Origin: M3007 sp033764075
Lineage (GTDB): Bacteria; Bacteroidota; Bacteroidia; Chitinophagales; Saprospiraceae
Reading direction: 5' to 3'
DNA: 64,000 nt
Assembly: GCA_033764075.1 (NCBI GenBank)
Contig: JANRJH010000031.1
Span: forward strand, 28,125 to 92,124
Shown in pieces: positions 52,875 through 61,642 of the stretch. Under the pieces are notes generated by a model. The model was not told the origin of the DNA and searched no databases. It saw only the letters and a program-made list of their open reading frames with translations. Positions within the stretch are counted from its first letter, which is position 1, and each line of letters starts with the position of its first letter. The translations under genes were made by a program, and so were the position numbers.

Positions 52875-55784
52875 CTATTCAACCGTAATTTCGTCGGCAA
52901 AAATCCAGCAGGGGTGCCCGGCGCCTTTGTGCCACGGCGGACACACGCCAGGGGTGCGGCCCAATACGCGCAGGTAACGCGCTTGCTGCCCCTGGGCAAG
53001 CACCGATAATGCCTGTACCTGCGCGCCGGATCGGTCGGCGGGCACCGTGTTGTTGATTTGCCCCAAGGGTTTGAACTGCTCATCTTCACCCGCATACATC
53101 ACCGTCAGGCTTTCCGGAAAAAAAATCCAGGAATTTTCATCTTGCAGAAAACCCACAGACACGCGGTTCAGGGGCCGTGAAGCGCCCAGATCGATCACCA
53201 CATCCAGGTTGACGCCCTGAAACCCCTGCCAGCCGCCACTCCTGAAGTCGATGCTGCCACGGAGCTGGTCGATCAGCCCGTCGGGGCCACCGCCGGTGTA
53301 CGGACTCGTGTATGCCGTGTTGTAGCGGTGCACTTTCCAGTTTTCGCGGATGGGTGAGAAGCGGGCTTCGGCCTCGAATCCGGCCTGCCCGTCGCGGACG
53401 GCGATCATGCGCAGGTGCGTATCGGTGTACACGTCGAATGGCCCGCTAAAGAGCAGGCTGCCGGGCTGGCGCGGGTCGCTGCCGTCAAGCGTGTACCGAA
53501 TACGGGCATCCGGATCGGCGCAGGCCAGCCGGATGCTTTGCTTGCCGCGAAACACACGGCTGCCCTCCGCCACAAACGGTGCGGGCACGATGGGTTGGTC
53601 GGAAACCACCTGTACCGGACAATGCGCCGGGTCGGTTGCCCAGGCGCCGGGCTTACCGGACAGGGAAAAGCGCAATTGTGCGCCCCGGACCAACATCTCG
53701 TGGGTGAGAAAGCTTTCGGCCCGGTTGCTGCCGTTGACTTGCAGCTGGTCGACGTAAAAGCGATTTTTCGACACACCGGGGGCTTCGATGGTCACGGTGT
53801 GGCCGTTGTCGAGGCGCCAGGTCACTTTTTCAAACCAGGGGGTGCCCACCACGTAAGTATTGGAGGCCGGGGTCACGGGGTAAAATCCCAGGGCGGAAAA
53901 GACCAGCCATGCCGACATCTGCCCGACATCCTCGTTGCCGCACAGCCCGTCGGGCCGGTCGGTGTACAGGTCATCCATAATCTGGCGCACGTACCGTTGC
54001 GTTTTCCACGGTTGCCCGGCGAAGTTATACAGGTAGGCAACGTGGTGGCTGGGTTCGTTTCCGTGGGCGTACTGGCCGATGAGTCCGGTGATGTCGGCCT
54101 GCTCGCGTCCAGTGGTTTGTGGTTTGGCGGTGAACAGCTTGTCCAGCTCGCCGGCGAATGCGGCCGGCCCGCCCATGTGCTGCATGAGGGAACCGATGTC
54201 GTGGGGAACGGCAAATCGGTATTGCCAGGCGTTGGCCTCGGTGTAGTTGAAGTTTACCTCGTAGGGATCGAAAGGAGTGTACCAGGCGGCGTTGACTTTG
54301 GCCTGAAAAAAGCCGGTGTTCGGGTTGAACAGGTTTTTCCAGTATTGGGAGCGGGCAATGAAGGCGTTGTACACGTCGGTTTTTCCCAGCATGCGGGCCA
54401 TCTGGGCGATGCACCAGTCGTCGTACGCATACTCCAGGGTTTTGGAAACGCTCTCGCCCTCCACGTCGGCAGGTATGCACCCCCACTTCCGGTAGGCAGG
54501 CTGGCCCCATAATTCCTGGGCGGCAGAGGCCGTCATGGCCTGCAGGGCGCGCGCACCGTCGTAACCGCGAATGCCTTTGCGCCAGGCATCGGCGATGACC
54601 GGCACGCTGTGGTAGCCGATCATGCAGTTGGTTTCGTTGCCGGCCAGCTCCCACACGGGCAGCAGTCCGCTTTGTTCGTACTGCCGGAGGAAGGTCTGGA
54701 TGAAGTCGTTCATCCGGTCCGGTTCCAGCAGGGTGTACAGCGGCTTGCAGGCGCGGTAGGTATCCCACAGGGAAAAGACGGTGTACACGTTGTGCCCGGT
54801 TGCGTTGTGTGTTTGTCCGTCGTGGCCCCGGTAGCGGCCATCCACGTCGCTGAAGAGGTTGGGGGCAAGCAGGGTATGGTAGAGTGCGGTGTAGAATACG
54901 CGTTTCTGCTGCTCGCTGCCGCCGGCCACTTCGATGCGGGAGAGGGATTTTTGCCAGGTGTCGCGCGCCTGTTTCCGGTACAGGTCGAAGTCGTTGTGGG
55001 GTGCTTCGGCGCGCAGGTTTTTCAGGGCGCCTTCGATATCGACTCCGGAAAGGGCGACGACGACCACGAGCGGGCTGTCGTTGGCGAACTGGAGGGAAGC
55101 CACCGCCGGCTGGTCCGGCGCACGGTGGGTTTCGAAGGCGTGGAAAGGGCGAGAGAAGCGCATGGCGAAGTACACCCGTTGGTCTCGGGCCCAGTCGGTC
55201 GAGAAGCGGTACCCGACGACCAGGGTGCTGTCCACCACCGTAATGGCGCTGCCGGTCACTTTGTCGCGGTGAGCGAGGTCTATGAGCAGTTTGGCCACCG
55301 GCTCGGTGGACGGGAAGGTGTACCGGTGAACGCCGGTGCGCGGGGTGGCGGTCAACTCGGCCAGGACGTCGTTTTTGTCCAGCAACACGCGGTAGTAACC
55401 CGCTTCGGCTCGCTCATTTTGCTTACGGAACGGGGAGGCGTAGCCGTCCGGCGTGGTTTGCACCGGGCCGATGAAGGGTGTCAGCAGGACGTCGCAGTAA
55501 TCCGGAACGCCGGTGCCGCTCAGGTGGGTGTGGCTGAATCCGTAGATGCGATGATCGGAAAAGTGGTAGCCCGAGCAGCCGTCCCACCCCTCCAGCCGGG
55601 TGTCGGGGCTGAGTTGTACCATTCCGAAAGGCAGGGAAGCACCCGGAAAGGTGTGTCCATGCGCATCAGTACCGATAAATGGATCGACGAATGGGACCGG
55701 ATCAAAGCCGGAAACAGGCTGTGCGGCCGCCTTGCCCAGGACGAAACACAACCACAGGGAGACGACAGGGCCGGCGATCTTCAT
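52875..55784 (-). CDS. GH92 alpha-1,2-mannosidase family protein
   Basis: A 969-residue calcium-dependent alpha-mannosidase of GH92, which trims terminal alpha-linked mannose from N-glycans or mannans in an exo manner. A signal peptide (1-21) precedes the N-terminal domain with the marker VDPFIGTDAHGHTFPGASLP. The catalytic domain carries GYHFSDHRIYGFSHTHLSGTG, YTVFSLWDTYRACKPL, and GNEDVGQMSAWLVFSALGFY. The C-terminal ~240 residues contain a chitobiase-like and an F5/8 type C-like carbohydrate-binding domain. It is preceded by a 42-residue membrane protein gene and followed by the adenylate cyclase gene after 38 bases. Confidence 0.94.
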   Translation of the reverse strand: MKIAGPVVSLWLCFVLGKAAAQPVSGFDPVPFVDPFIGTDAHGHTFPGASLPFGMVQLSPDTRLEGWDGCSGYHFSDHRIYGFSHTHLSGTGVPDYCDVLLTPFIGPVQTTPDGYASPFRKQNERAEAGYYRVLLDKNDVLAELTATPRTGVHRYTFPSTEPVAKLLIDLAHRDKVTGSAITVVDSTLVVGYRFSTDWARDQRVYFAMRFSRPFHAFETHRAPDQPAVASLQFANDSPLVVVVALSGVDIEGALKNLRAEAPHNDFDLYRKQARDTWQKSLSRIEVAGGSEQQKRVFYTALYHTLLAPNLFSDVDGRYRGHDGQTHNATGHNVYTVFSLWDTYRACKPLYTLLEPDRMNDFIQTFLRQYEQSGLLPVWELAGNETNCMIGYHSVPVIADAWRKGIRGYDGARALQAMTASAAQELWGQPAYRKWGCIPADVEGESVSKTLEYAYDDWCIAQMARMLGKTDVYNAFIARSQYWKNLFNPNTGFFQAKVNAAWYTPFDPYEVNFNYTEANAWQYRFAVPHDIGSLMQHMGGPAAFAGELDKLFTAKPQTTGREQADITGLIGQYAHGNEPSHHVAYLYNFAGQPWKTQRYVRQIMDDLYTDRPDGLCGNEDVGQMSAWLVFSALGFYPVTPASNTYVVGTPWFEKVTWRLDNGHTVTIEAPGVSKNRFYVDQLQVNGSNRAESFLTHEMLVRGAQLRFSLSGKPGAWATDPAHCPVQVVSDQPIVPAPFVAEGSRVFRGKQSIRLACADPDARIRYTLDGSDPRQPGSLLFSGPFDVYTDTHLRMIAVRDGQAGFEAEARFSPIRENWKVHRYNTAYTSPYTGGGPDGLIDQLRGSIDFRSGGWQGFQGVNLDVVIDLGASRPLNRVSVGFLQDENSWIFFPESLTVMYAGEDEQFKPLGQINNTVPADRSGAQVQALSVLAQGQQARYLRVLGRTPGVCPPWHKGAGHPCWIFADEITVE

Positions 55785-55798
55785 AAGGCGCCGGCTGT

Positions 55799-55927
55799 CT
55801 ATTGGGGGAATTCCAGCACGTGACCGTTGTTGCAGAGCATCACGCCCCAGGCAAAAAAGAAAAAGAGAAACATAAGAAGGTACAGGATGCAGTAACCCTT
55901 TCCGCCGGCGTTTTCAATGTTTTCCAT
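55799..55927 (-). CDS. Small 42-residue single-helix membrane protein
   Basis: A short frame from an ATG at 55927 to a TAG at 55799-55801 encodes 42 residues, MENIENAGGKGYCILYLLMF continuing LFFFFAWGVMLCNNGHVLEFPQ. It has one strongly hydrophobic helix (about 12-32) with two flanking Cys. A promoter box TATTTTTG is 34 bases upstream, and the GH92 gene starts 14 bases after its stop codon. I do not recognise a family. It could be a small membrane regulator or anchor; the coding support is the promoter, the start, the gap-filling position and the helix pattern. Confidence 0.65.
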   Translation of the reverse strand: MENIENAGGKGYCILYLLMFLFFFFAWGVMLCNNGHVLEFPQ

Positions 55928-55961
55928 TGTCGATATTTATAATGGTTGCCAAAATGCGGTG

Positions 55962-55969
55962 CAAAAATA
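55962..55969 (-). promoter_or_regulatory. Candidate -7 box for the small membrane protein-GH92-cyclase unit
   Basis: TATTTTTG on the minus strand, 34 bases before the ATG at 55927; divergent from the mutL promoter. Confidence 0.5.
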
Positions 55970-56017
55970 CACAACATGTATTTGCCAAGTCCCTGTTCGC
56001 GTATTATTTTAACCCTA

Positions 56018-56025
56018 TCTTTGCA
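56018..56025 (+). promoter_or_regulatory. Candidate -7 box for mutL
   Basis: TATCTTTG matches TAnnTTTG, 42 bases before the mutL ATG at 56068. Confidence 0.55.
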
Positions 56026-56067
56026 AAACCCGCTGTTAGCGGTGGGTTGTTTCTGATTAAGTGTAAC

Positions 56068-57921
56068 ATGACAGACGTTATTCATTTGTTGCCGGACAAC
56101 GTAGCCAACCAGATCGCCGCCGGCGAAGTGGTGCAGCGTCCGTCATCGGTAGTCAAGGAATTATTGGAAAATTCGGTAGACGCGGGCGCCGGGGAGCTGC
56201 GCCTGATCGTGCGCGATGCGGGCAAAACGCTCATCCAGGTGATCGACAACGGGTGCGGTATGTCCGAAACCGATGCCCGGATGTGCTTTGAGCGGCATGC
56301 CACATCCAAGATCCGCGAAGCCAAAGACCTGTTTGCCATACGCACCATGGGTTTCCGCGGCGAAGCGCTGGCCTCCATCGCGGCCGTGGCCCAGGTGGAG
56401 CTGCGCACGCGGCGGAATGTGGATGAACTCGGTGTGCGTGTGTTGGTCGAAGACTCGGTGGTGAAGGCCCACGAACCTGCTCCGGCAGCTGTCGGCACCA
56501 GCATCGCCGTGAAAAACCTGTTTTACAACGTGCCGGCGCGCCGGAATTTTTTGCGCACCGACTCGGTGGAGATGCGGCACATCATGGACGAGTTTCAGCG
56601 CATTGCCCTGGCGCACCCCGACTTGTTTTTTTCGCTGCACCACAACGAGCAGGAGATACTGCACCTGGCGCCGGGGAGCTTGCGGCAACGCATTGTCAAG
56701 ATTTTTGGCGATGTGCTGAATAAAAAACTCGTGCCGGTGCAGCAAAACACAGAGATTCTGAAGATCACCGGGTTCGTGGGCAACCCCGACTACTTCCGGA
56801 AAGCGCGCGGCGAGCAGCTTTTTTTCGTCAACAACCGTTTCATCAAAAGCAACTACCTGCACCACGCCGTGGTGTCGGCTTACGAAGACCTGATGCCGGA
56901 CGACAGCTACCCCTTTTACGTGCTGTTTCTGGAAGTAGACCCGGCCCGCGTGGACATCAACGTGCACCCAACCAAACAGGAGGTCAAGTTTGACGATGAA
57001 AAGCTGGTCTATAATTTTCTCAAGGTTACGGTGCGCCATGCCCTGGGCTCGCACAATGTGACCCCAACGCTCGACTTCGACCAGGAGCCGGCATTCCAGC
57101 CGCGGTTTTCTCCACCGACCGGAACGGACACGCGCACGGTGGCGGGCGAGCGACGCCCCGGCACGCCGTCCGACCGCCTGCACACAAGCAACCTCCGCGA
57201 GTGGCAGCGCCTGTACGAAGGCATGTCGGCGCCCAACGCCGCGCCCGGCACTGCCGAAGACCGGCAGACGCCGGAAGAGCCCATGCCCTGGGAAACCGGC
57301 GTGGTGCACCAGCAGGCGAGCATCATGGACGATCTGGAGCCTGCTGCCCTGCCGGAGAAAAAAGAACCGTACCAGATTCACCGTCGGTACATCCTGAGTC
57401 AGATCAAATCCGGCTTTTTGCTCATAGACCAGCAGTCGGCGAGCGAACGCATATTGTACGAGCGGTACCTGCAGGCGCTGGCCCGGCAACCCATCTCCAC
57501 CCAGCAGTTGTTGTTCCCTAAAAGCATCACCCTGACCGCTGCCGATGCCGAACTGATGACCGACCTGCTGCCGGAGTTGCACAAGCTGGGTTTCGACATT
57601 GTCCCCTTCGGCGGTACCGAGTTCGTGGTGCACGGCATACCGGCCGAGTTGGGCGAGTCGGGTCAGGAGGAGACCCTGCTGGAACAGGTGCTGGCCCAGT
57701 ACCGCGATAACCTTGAACTGCAACTGGGTGTGCAGGAAAACCTCGCTCGGGCCCTGTCGCGTAATGCGGCCGTGAAACGCGGCCGGGGGCTGTCCGCCCG
57801 CGAAATGGAAGACCTCATCGACCGGCTGTTTGCTTGTTCGGTGCCCTACAGCAGCCCTGCCGGCAAGCCTTGCATTCAAACCTTTAACCTGGAAGATTTA
57901 CAAAAACACTTTGCGGCCTGA
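56068..57921 (+). CDS. mutL: DNA mismatch repair protein MutL
   Basis: MutL links mismatch recognition to strand removal. The 617-residue protein has the GHKL ATPase domain (IAAGEVVQRPSSVVKELLEN, GFRGEALASI) and the C-terminal dimerisation domain. The position of the endonuclease motif DQHA-x2-E-x4-E reads DQQSASERILYE, and no C-P-H motif is seen at the C-terminus (GKPCIQTF), so the metal-binding endonuclease set seems incomplete. I recall a similar state in other Bacteroidota. The ATG at 56068 gives MTDVIHLLPDNVANQIAAGE. It is first in a co-directional run with two rhomboids and an EEP hydrolase. Confidence 0.96.
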   Translation: MTDVIHLLPDNVANQIAAGEVVQRPSSVVKELLENSVDAGAGELRLIVRDAGKTLIQVIDNGCGMSETDARMCFERHATSKIREAKDLFAIRTMGFRGEALASIAAVAQVELRTRRNVDELGVRVLVEDSVVKAHEPAPAAVGTSIAVKNLFYNVPARRNFLRTDSVEMRHIMDEFQRIALAHPDLFFSLHHNEQEILHLAPGSLRQRIVKIFGDVLNKKLVPVQQNTEILKITGFVGNPDYFRKARGEQLFFVNNRFIKSNYLHHAVVSAYEDLMPDDSYPFYVLFLEVDPARVDINVHPTKQEVKFDDEKLVYNFLKVTVRHALGSHNVTPTLDFDQEPAFQPRFSPPTGTDTRTVAGERRPGTPSDRLHTSNLREWQRLYEGMSAPNAAPGTAEDRQTPEEPMPWETGVVHQQASIMDDLEPAALPEKKEPYQIHRRYILSQIKSGFLLIDQQSASERILYERYLQALARQPISTQQLLFPKSITLTAADAELMTDLLPELHKLGFDIVPFGGTEFVVHGIPAELGESGQEETLLEQVLAQYRDNLELQLGVQENLARALSRNAAVKRGRGLSAREMEDLIDRLFACSVPYSSPAGKPCIQTFNLEDLQKHFAA

Positions 57922-57932
57922 CCGCCCGTTCC

Positions 57933-58601
57933 ATGACCCAATTTGCATTCAATCAGCCCTTTTCCGGGATAGTCAGACACCTGATCATCATCAATGCCCT
58001 GATGTTTTTCGGTTCCTACATTATTTTCGGTGCAGAAACCTGGAACAACAGCCATCATACCTACGGTGACCTGGGCCGTCTCCAACTGGCCATGTACGTA
58101 CCCGGCTCTGCCAACTTCAAACCCTGGCAGGTGCTCACACATATGTTCATGCATGCCGATTTGGGACACCTGGCGTTTAACATGCTCACGCTGTTTTTCT
58201 TCGGCCCGCCCATCGAGCGCGTGTGGGGCACGTTCCGGTTCTTATCGTACTACCTGCTTTGCGGTCTGGGCGCCATGGCCCTGCACCTGGGTGTGCTGTG
58301 GTGGGAGCTCACGCGCGCCGGGCTGGATCCTACGGCATACAACGGCGCGATGCTGGGCGCGTCGGGCGCCATTTTCGGTGTGCTGGTGGGCTTTGCCTGG
58401 CTATTTCCCAACCAGATCATCAGCCTGATCTTTCCGCCCATTTCCCTGAAGGCGAAGTATTTTGTGCCGATCATCGCAGCGTTAGAACTCTTGTACGGGG
58501 TTCGCGGTTATGATAGCGGCGTAGCGCATTTTGCCCACCTGGGTGGTGCGTTGGTCGGCTTTCTGATCATGTTGATGTGGTATAAACCTTTCCAGAAATA
58601 A
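57933..58601 (+). CDS. Rhomboid-family intramembrane serine protease (first of two)
   Basis: A 222-residue six-helix rhomboid protease that cleaves membrane substrates within the bilayer. The catalytic Ser144 is in GASGAIFGV and the catalytic His199 in VAHFAHLGG. The oxyanion-side motif HADLGHLAFNM is at residues 74-84. It starts 11 bases after mutL and its stop codon is directly adjacent to the next rhomboid start. In Bacteroidota genomes a rhomboid pair downstream of mutL is common. Confidence 0.93.
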   Translation: MTQFAFNQPFSGIVRHLIIINALMFFGSYIIFGAETWNNSHHTYGDLGRLQLAMYVPGSANFKPWQVLTHMFMHADLGHLAFNMLTLFFFGPPIERVWGTFRFLSYYLLCGLGAMALHLGVLWWELTRAGLDPTAYNGAMLGASGAIFGVLVGFAWLFPNQIISLIFPPISLKAKYFVPIIAALELLYGVRGYDSGVAHFAHLGGALVGFLIMLMWYKPFQK

Positions 58602-59543
58602 ATGGCGCTGTTTAATTCCATTTGGGACGATTTTCGCGGAGCCTTCCGCCAGGGAAACATGGTGACCAAACTCGTGTTGGCCAATTTTACCGTATTTGTG
58701 CTGGTGAAGATCGTGTACCTTCTCCTCTGGATGGGCTCGGGCGGACAAAACATCGGAGGCCTGTTTTTCGAAGGGCTCCGGCATTTGTGCATCCCGGCAA
58801 ATCTTTTTAGCTTGCTCACCCACCCCTGGACGCCGCTGACCAGCATTTTCCTGCACGAGTCGCTCTTCCACCTGATCAACAACATCATTGGACTGTACCT
58901 TTTCGGCGCCATCGTGGGCGATCTCGTGGGTGACCGTCGTGTGTTGCCCTTGTACCTGGTGGGCGGCCTGGTGGGCGGCCTGTTCTTCGTCCTGTCCGCC
59001 AACCTGCTCCCCTACGTGGGCGCTTATGCCCTGGGCGCTTCGGGCGCCGTGATGACCATGGCCGGCGCCGCCCTGATCCTGGCGCCCGATTACCGGGTGC
59101 CCCTGCTGCTGCTGGGCGAGGTGAAGCTCAAATACATCGTGCTGGTGATCCTGCTGCTCGATTTGGTCAGCATTGCCAACCAGAGCAATACGGGCGGACA
59201 CTTTGCGCACCTGGGTGGTTTTGCCTTCGGCGTTTTGTTTGTGATGCGCCTGCGCGACGGGTTCGACATGCTCCGGCCGGTGAACCAGGCCATCGATTGG
59301 GTGGTGGCGTTCGTCAGACAGGACCGCCCCCTCAAATCCTCCCCAAGCCGTACCCCCGCCATGCAAAAGGTTTACCGAAACCCCGGCGGCAAAACAAGGC
59401 CGGTGAACGTAGGCGATAATAACCCTTCGGTGCCTTTTCAGGAGAAACTGGACGCTATTCTCGACAAGATCAAAGCAGAAGGGTACGAACGCCTGAGTCC
59501 GGAGGAAAAGGAATTTCTTTTTCAGGCCAGCAAGAAGCAGTAG
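58602..59543 (+). CDS. Rhomboid-family intramembrane serine protease (second of two) with C-terminal extension
   Basis: A 313-residue rhomboid protease. The catalytic Ser147 lies in LGASGAVMTM and the catalytic His200 in GGHFAHLGGF. Unlike its neighbour, it has a 90-residue soluble C-terminal part (about 220-313) ending in LDAILDKIKAEGYERLSPEE, a short helical motif found at the end of several Bacteroidota rhomboids. The two rhomboids touch without a gap. Substrates are unknown. Confidence 0.93.
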   Translation: MALFNSIWDDFRGAFRQGNMVTKLVLANFTVFVLVKIVYLLLWMGSGGQNIGGLFFEGLRHLCIPANLFSLLTHPWTPLTSIFLHESLFHLINNIIGLYLFGAIVGDLVGDRRVLPLYLVGGLVGGLFFVLSANLLPYVGAYALGASGAVMTMAGAALILAPDYRVPLLLLGEVKLKYIVLVILLLDLVSIANQSNTGGHFAHLGGFAFGVLFVMRLRDGFDMLRPVNQAIDWVVAFVRQDRPLKSSPSRTPAMQKVYRNPGGKTRPVNVGDNNPSVPFQEKLDAILDKIKAEGYERLSPEEKEFLFQASKKQ

Positions 59544-59564
59544 TTTGGCATCTTTGTGCGTCCC

Positions 59565-60620
59565 ATGCGTTCGATCGTCGCCTATACCCTTAAAATCGTC
59601 AGCCTGGTGGTTGCTTTTTCCACCCTGCTCGCTTACCTGTCACCCTATGTGCACCCGGGGCACTTCCCCTGGATCGCTTTTTTCGGAACGGCCTACCCCT
59701 GGCTGCTGTCGGCCAACCTGTTGCTCCTGTTTCTGTGGTGGTGGGGCCGAAACCGCTTCGCTTTTTACCACCTGGGCATCATTTTGCTGGGGTGGACGTA
59801 CCTGTCCGCCTTCTGGGGCATGAACTGGCCTTCCGACCCGCCCCCGCAAGGTACCTTTCGGGTGAACACCCACAACCTCGGCCGGATTCTGGGAAACAAG
59901 CCGCGCAGCGCCGATCATTACCAACGCGCAGCCGATGAATACGCCGCCTACCTGCAACAACAAGGCGTGCCCGATCTGCTGAGCACGCAGGAAACGAGCG
60001 CCTACTTCTACCGGCGGCTGGCCGAAAAGCTGGGATATCCACACACCTTCAACCTGAAAAAAGGAACGGTAATCCTGAGCAAGTTTCCCCTGTCGGCCGG
60101 CGGCGACATACCCCTGGGAAAAACGGCCAATTCGGCGCTGTGGGTCGATGTGAACGCGAAGGGCCGCACCATCCGGGTGTACAACATCCACCTCCAGTCC
60201 AACCGCGTCACCACCCAGACCGAAAAGCTGCTCGACGACCCGGACGCCAACGACCACGGCTCTTTCAACGAGGTGCGCGGCATCCTCTGGAAAGTCGGCG
60301 AGGCCACGGGCGTGCGCGCCGAGCAGGCTGAAATCGTGCGGGCACACATCGCCGCCTGCAAACACCCGGTGCTGGTGTGCGGCGACCTGAACGACACACC
60401 CAACTCATTCGTGTACCGCACCATCGCCGACGGACTGCGCGATGCGTTCCGCGAGACCGGACTGGGCCCCGGTACCACCTTCGCCGGCGTGCTGCCCTTC
60501 CTCCGCATCGACTATGTGCTCAGCAGCCCTTCGATCAGGCCCTTCCGGTGCCGAACCCTGCGGAAAACATTCTCCGACCATTATGGGGTGACCGCGGAAT
60601 TCGGGTGGCCGGGTGAATGA
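59565..60620 (+). CDS. Membrane-anchored endonuclease/exonuclease/phosphatase (EEP) family hydrolase
   Basis: A 351-residue EEP-superfamily protein. Residues 1-85 hold two or three membrane helices (IVAYTLKIVSLVVAFSTLLA, LLSANLLLLFLWWW, FAFYHLGIILLGWTYL). The EEP domain (about 95-351) shows NTHNLG, a Glu in LLSTQET, VYNIHLQSN, CGDLNDTPNS, LRIDYVL and SDHYGV, the usual metal and phosphate ligands. It would hydrolyse a phosphodiester or phosphomonoester on the outer face of the inner membrane. I start at the ATG at 59565; an in-frame GTG at 59556 is possible. Confidence 0.88.
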   Translation: MRSIVAYTLKIVSLVVAFSTLLAYLSPYVHPGHFPWIAFFGTAYPWLLSANLLLLFLWWWGRNRFAFYHLGIILLGWTYLSAFWGMNWPSDPPPQGTFRVNTHNLGRILGNKPRSADHYQRAADEYAAYLQQQGVPDLLSTQETSAYFYRRLAEKLGYPHTFNLKKGTVILSKFPLSAGGDIPLGKTANSALWVDVNAKGRTIRVYNIHLQSNRVTTQTEKLLDDPDANDHGSFNEVRGILWKVGEATGVRAEQAEIVRAHIAACKHPVLVCGDLNDTPNSFVYRTIADGLRDAFRETGLGPGTTFAGVLPFLRIDYVLSSPSIRPFRCRTLRKTFSDHYGVTAEFGWPGE

Positions 60621-60676
60621 ATAATTGGGGGGAAACTCCGTTCTTTGTGGTTTGTTTTTCGTTATTCACTAAGTTA

Positions 60677-60696
60677 CCCACGGCTGAAGCCGTGGG
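60677..60696. repeat. Short hairpin, CCCACGGCT-GA-AGCCGTGGG
   Basis: A 20-base perfect hairpin with nine-base arms and a GA loop, 23 bases before purS. It resembles REP-type hairpins common in bacterial gaps and may attenuate or cap the upstream transcript. Confidence 0.75.
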
Positions 60697-60725
60697 CTAA
60701 TGCCGTGGATTTATATCAAATGATT

Positions 60726-60980
60726 ATGCGCTTTACTGCCGAGATCACCATTATGCCCCACCCTGAATTGCTGGACCCGCAGGGCAAAACCGTTCTGAAC
60801 AACCTGGGCCACCTGGACTTGTCGGGGGTCACCGATGTGCGCATCGGCCGGCATGTGGCCATGCAGCTCGACGCCGCTTCGGAAGAGGAGGCGCGCCGCA
60901 CAGTAGAGCAGGCCTGCCAGAAACTGCTCGCCAACCCCATTGTGGAGACCTTCCGTTACCACCTGCACCCGGCCTCCTGA
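60726..60980 (+). CDS. purS: Phosphoribosylformylglycinamidine synthase subunit PurS
   Basis: PurS is the small subunit that forms a dimer bridging PurL and PurQ in the fourth step of purine synthesis. The 84-residue protein reads RFTAEITIMPHPELLDPQGK then TVLNNLGHLDLSGVTDVRIG, with VEQACQKLLANPIVETF at the end, which is the PurS pattern. Alternative start ATGs at 60720 and 60726 exist. No purQ or purL lies nearby. The stop codon overlaps the rsmI ATG by one base. Confidence 0.9.
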   Translation: MRFTAEITIMPHPELLDPQGKTVLNNLGHLDLSGVTDVRIGRHVAMQLDAASEEEARRTVEQACQKLLANPIVETFRYHLHPAS

Positions 60981-61642
60981 TGCTGTACGTGGTGCCCACG
61001 CCCATCGGCAACCTGGAAGACATCACCCTGCGCGCACTTAGGGTGCTCCGGGAGGTGTCGCTCATCTGGGCGGAGGACACCCGCACCAGCAAAAAATTGC
61101 TCGACCACTACCAGATCGACACGCCAGTGCGGGCCTACCACGCCTTCAACGAACACGGCGTGGTGGATCGCATCGTAGGCGAACTGGCGGGGGGCGCCGT
61201 GTACGCACTCATCAGCGACGCTGGCACACCGGGTATCAGCGATCCCGGTTTCCTGCTGGTGCGCGCCTGCGTGCAACGCGGGGTGCGTGTAGAGTGCCTG
61301 CCAGGCCCCACGGCGTTTGTGCCGGCCCTGGTGGCGTCCGGAATCCCTTGCGATGCCTTCCACTATGAAGGGTTTCTGCCCCACAAAAAAGGCAGACAAA
61401 CGCGATTGAAATACCTCGCATCCCTGGAAAATACTTTTGTGCTGTACGAATCGCCGCACCGCCTGCTGCGATGCCTGGGTGAATTGATCGAGCACTGTGG
61501 CCCCGAACGAATGGCCTGTGTGGCCCGGGAACTCACCAAGCTGCACGAAGAGGTGATCACGGCGCCGCTCCAGGACTTGCAGCGGCACTTCGGCGCCAAA
61601 GAGGTGAAAGGGGAAATTGTGGTGGTCGTCGGTAGTCGGTAG
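60980..61642 (+). CDS. rsmI: 16S rRNA (cytidine-1402-2'-O)-methyltransferase
   Basis: RsmI uses S-adenosylmethionine to methylate the ribose of C1402 in 16S rRNA. The 220-residue protein has the tetrapyrrole-methylase fold with LYVVPTPIGNLEDITLRALR, AEDTRTSKKLL, SDAGTPGISDPG and ECLPGPTAFVPAL. It is short for the family (typically 270-290), since the common C-terminal extension is missing and the C-terminus (VVVVGSR) ends inside a GTCGGTA heptamer tract. The ATG at 60980 overlaps the purS stop. Confidence 0.93.
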   Translation: MLYVVPTPIGNLEDITLRALRVLREVSLIWAEDTRTSKKLLDHYQIDTPVRAYHAFNEHGVVDRIVGELAGGAVYALISDAGTPGISDPGFLLVRACVQRGVRVECLPGPTAFVPALVASGIPCDAFHYEGFLPHKKGRQTRLKYLASLENTFVLYESPHRLLRCLGELIEHCGPERMACVARELTKLHEEVITAPLQDLQRHFGAKEVKGEIVVVVGSR

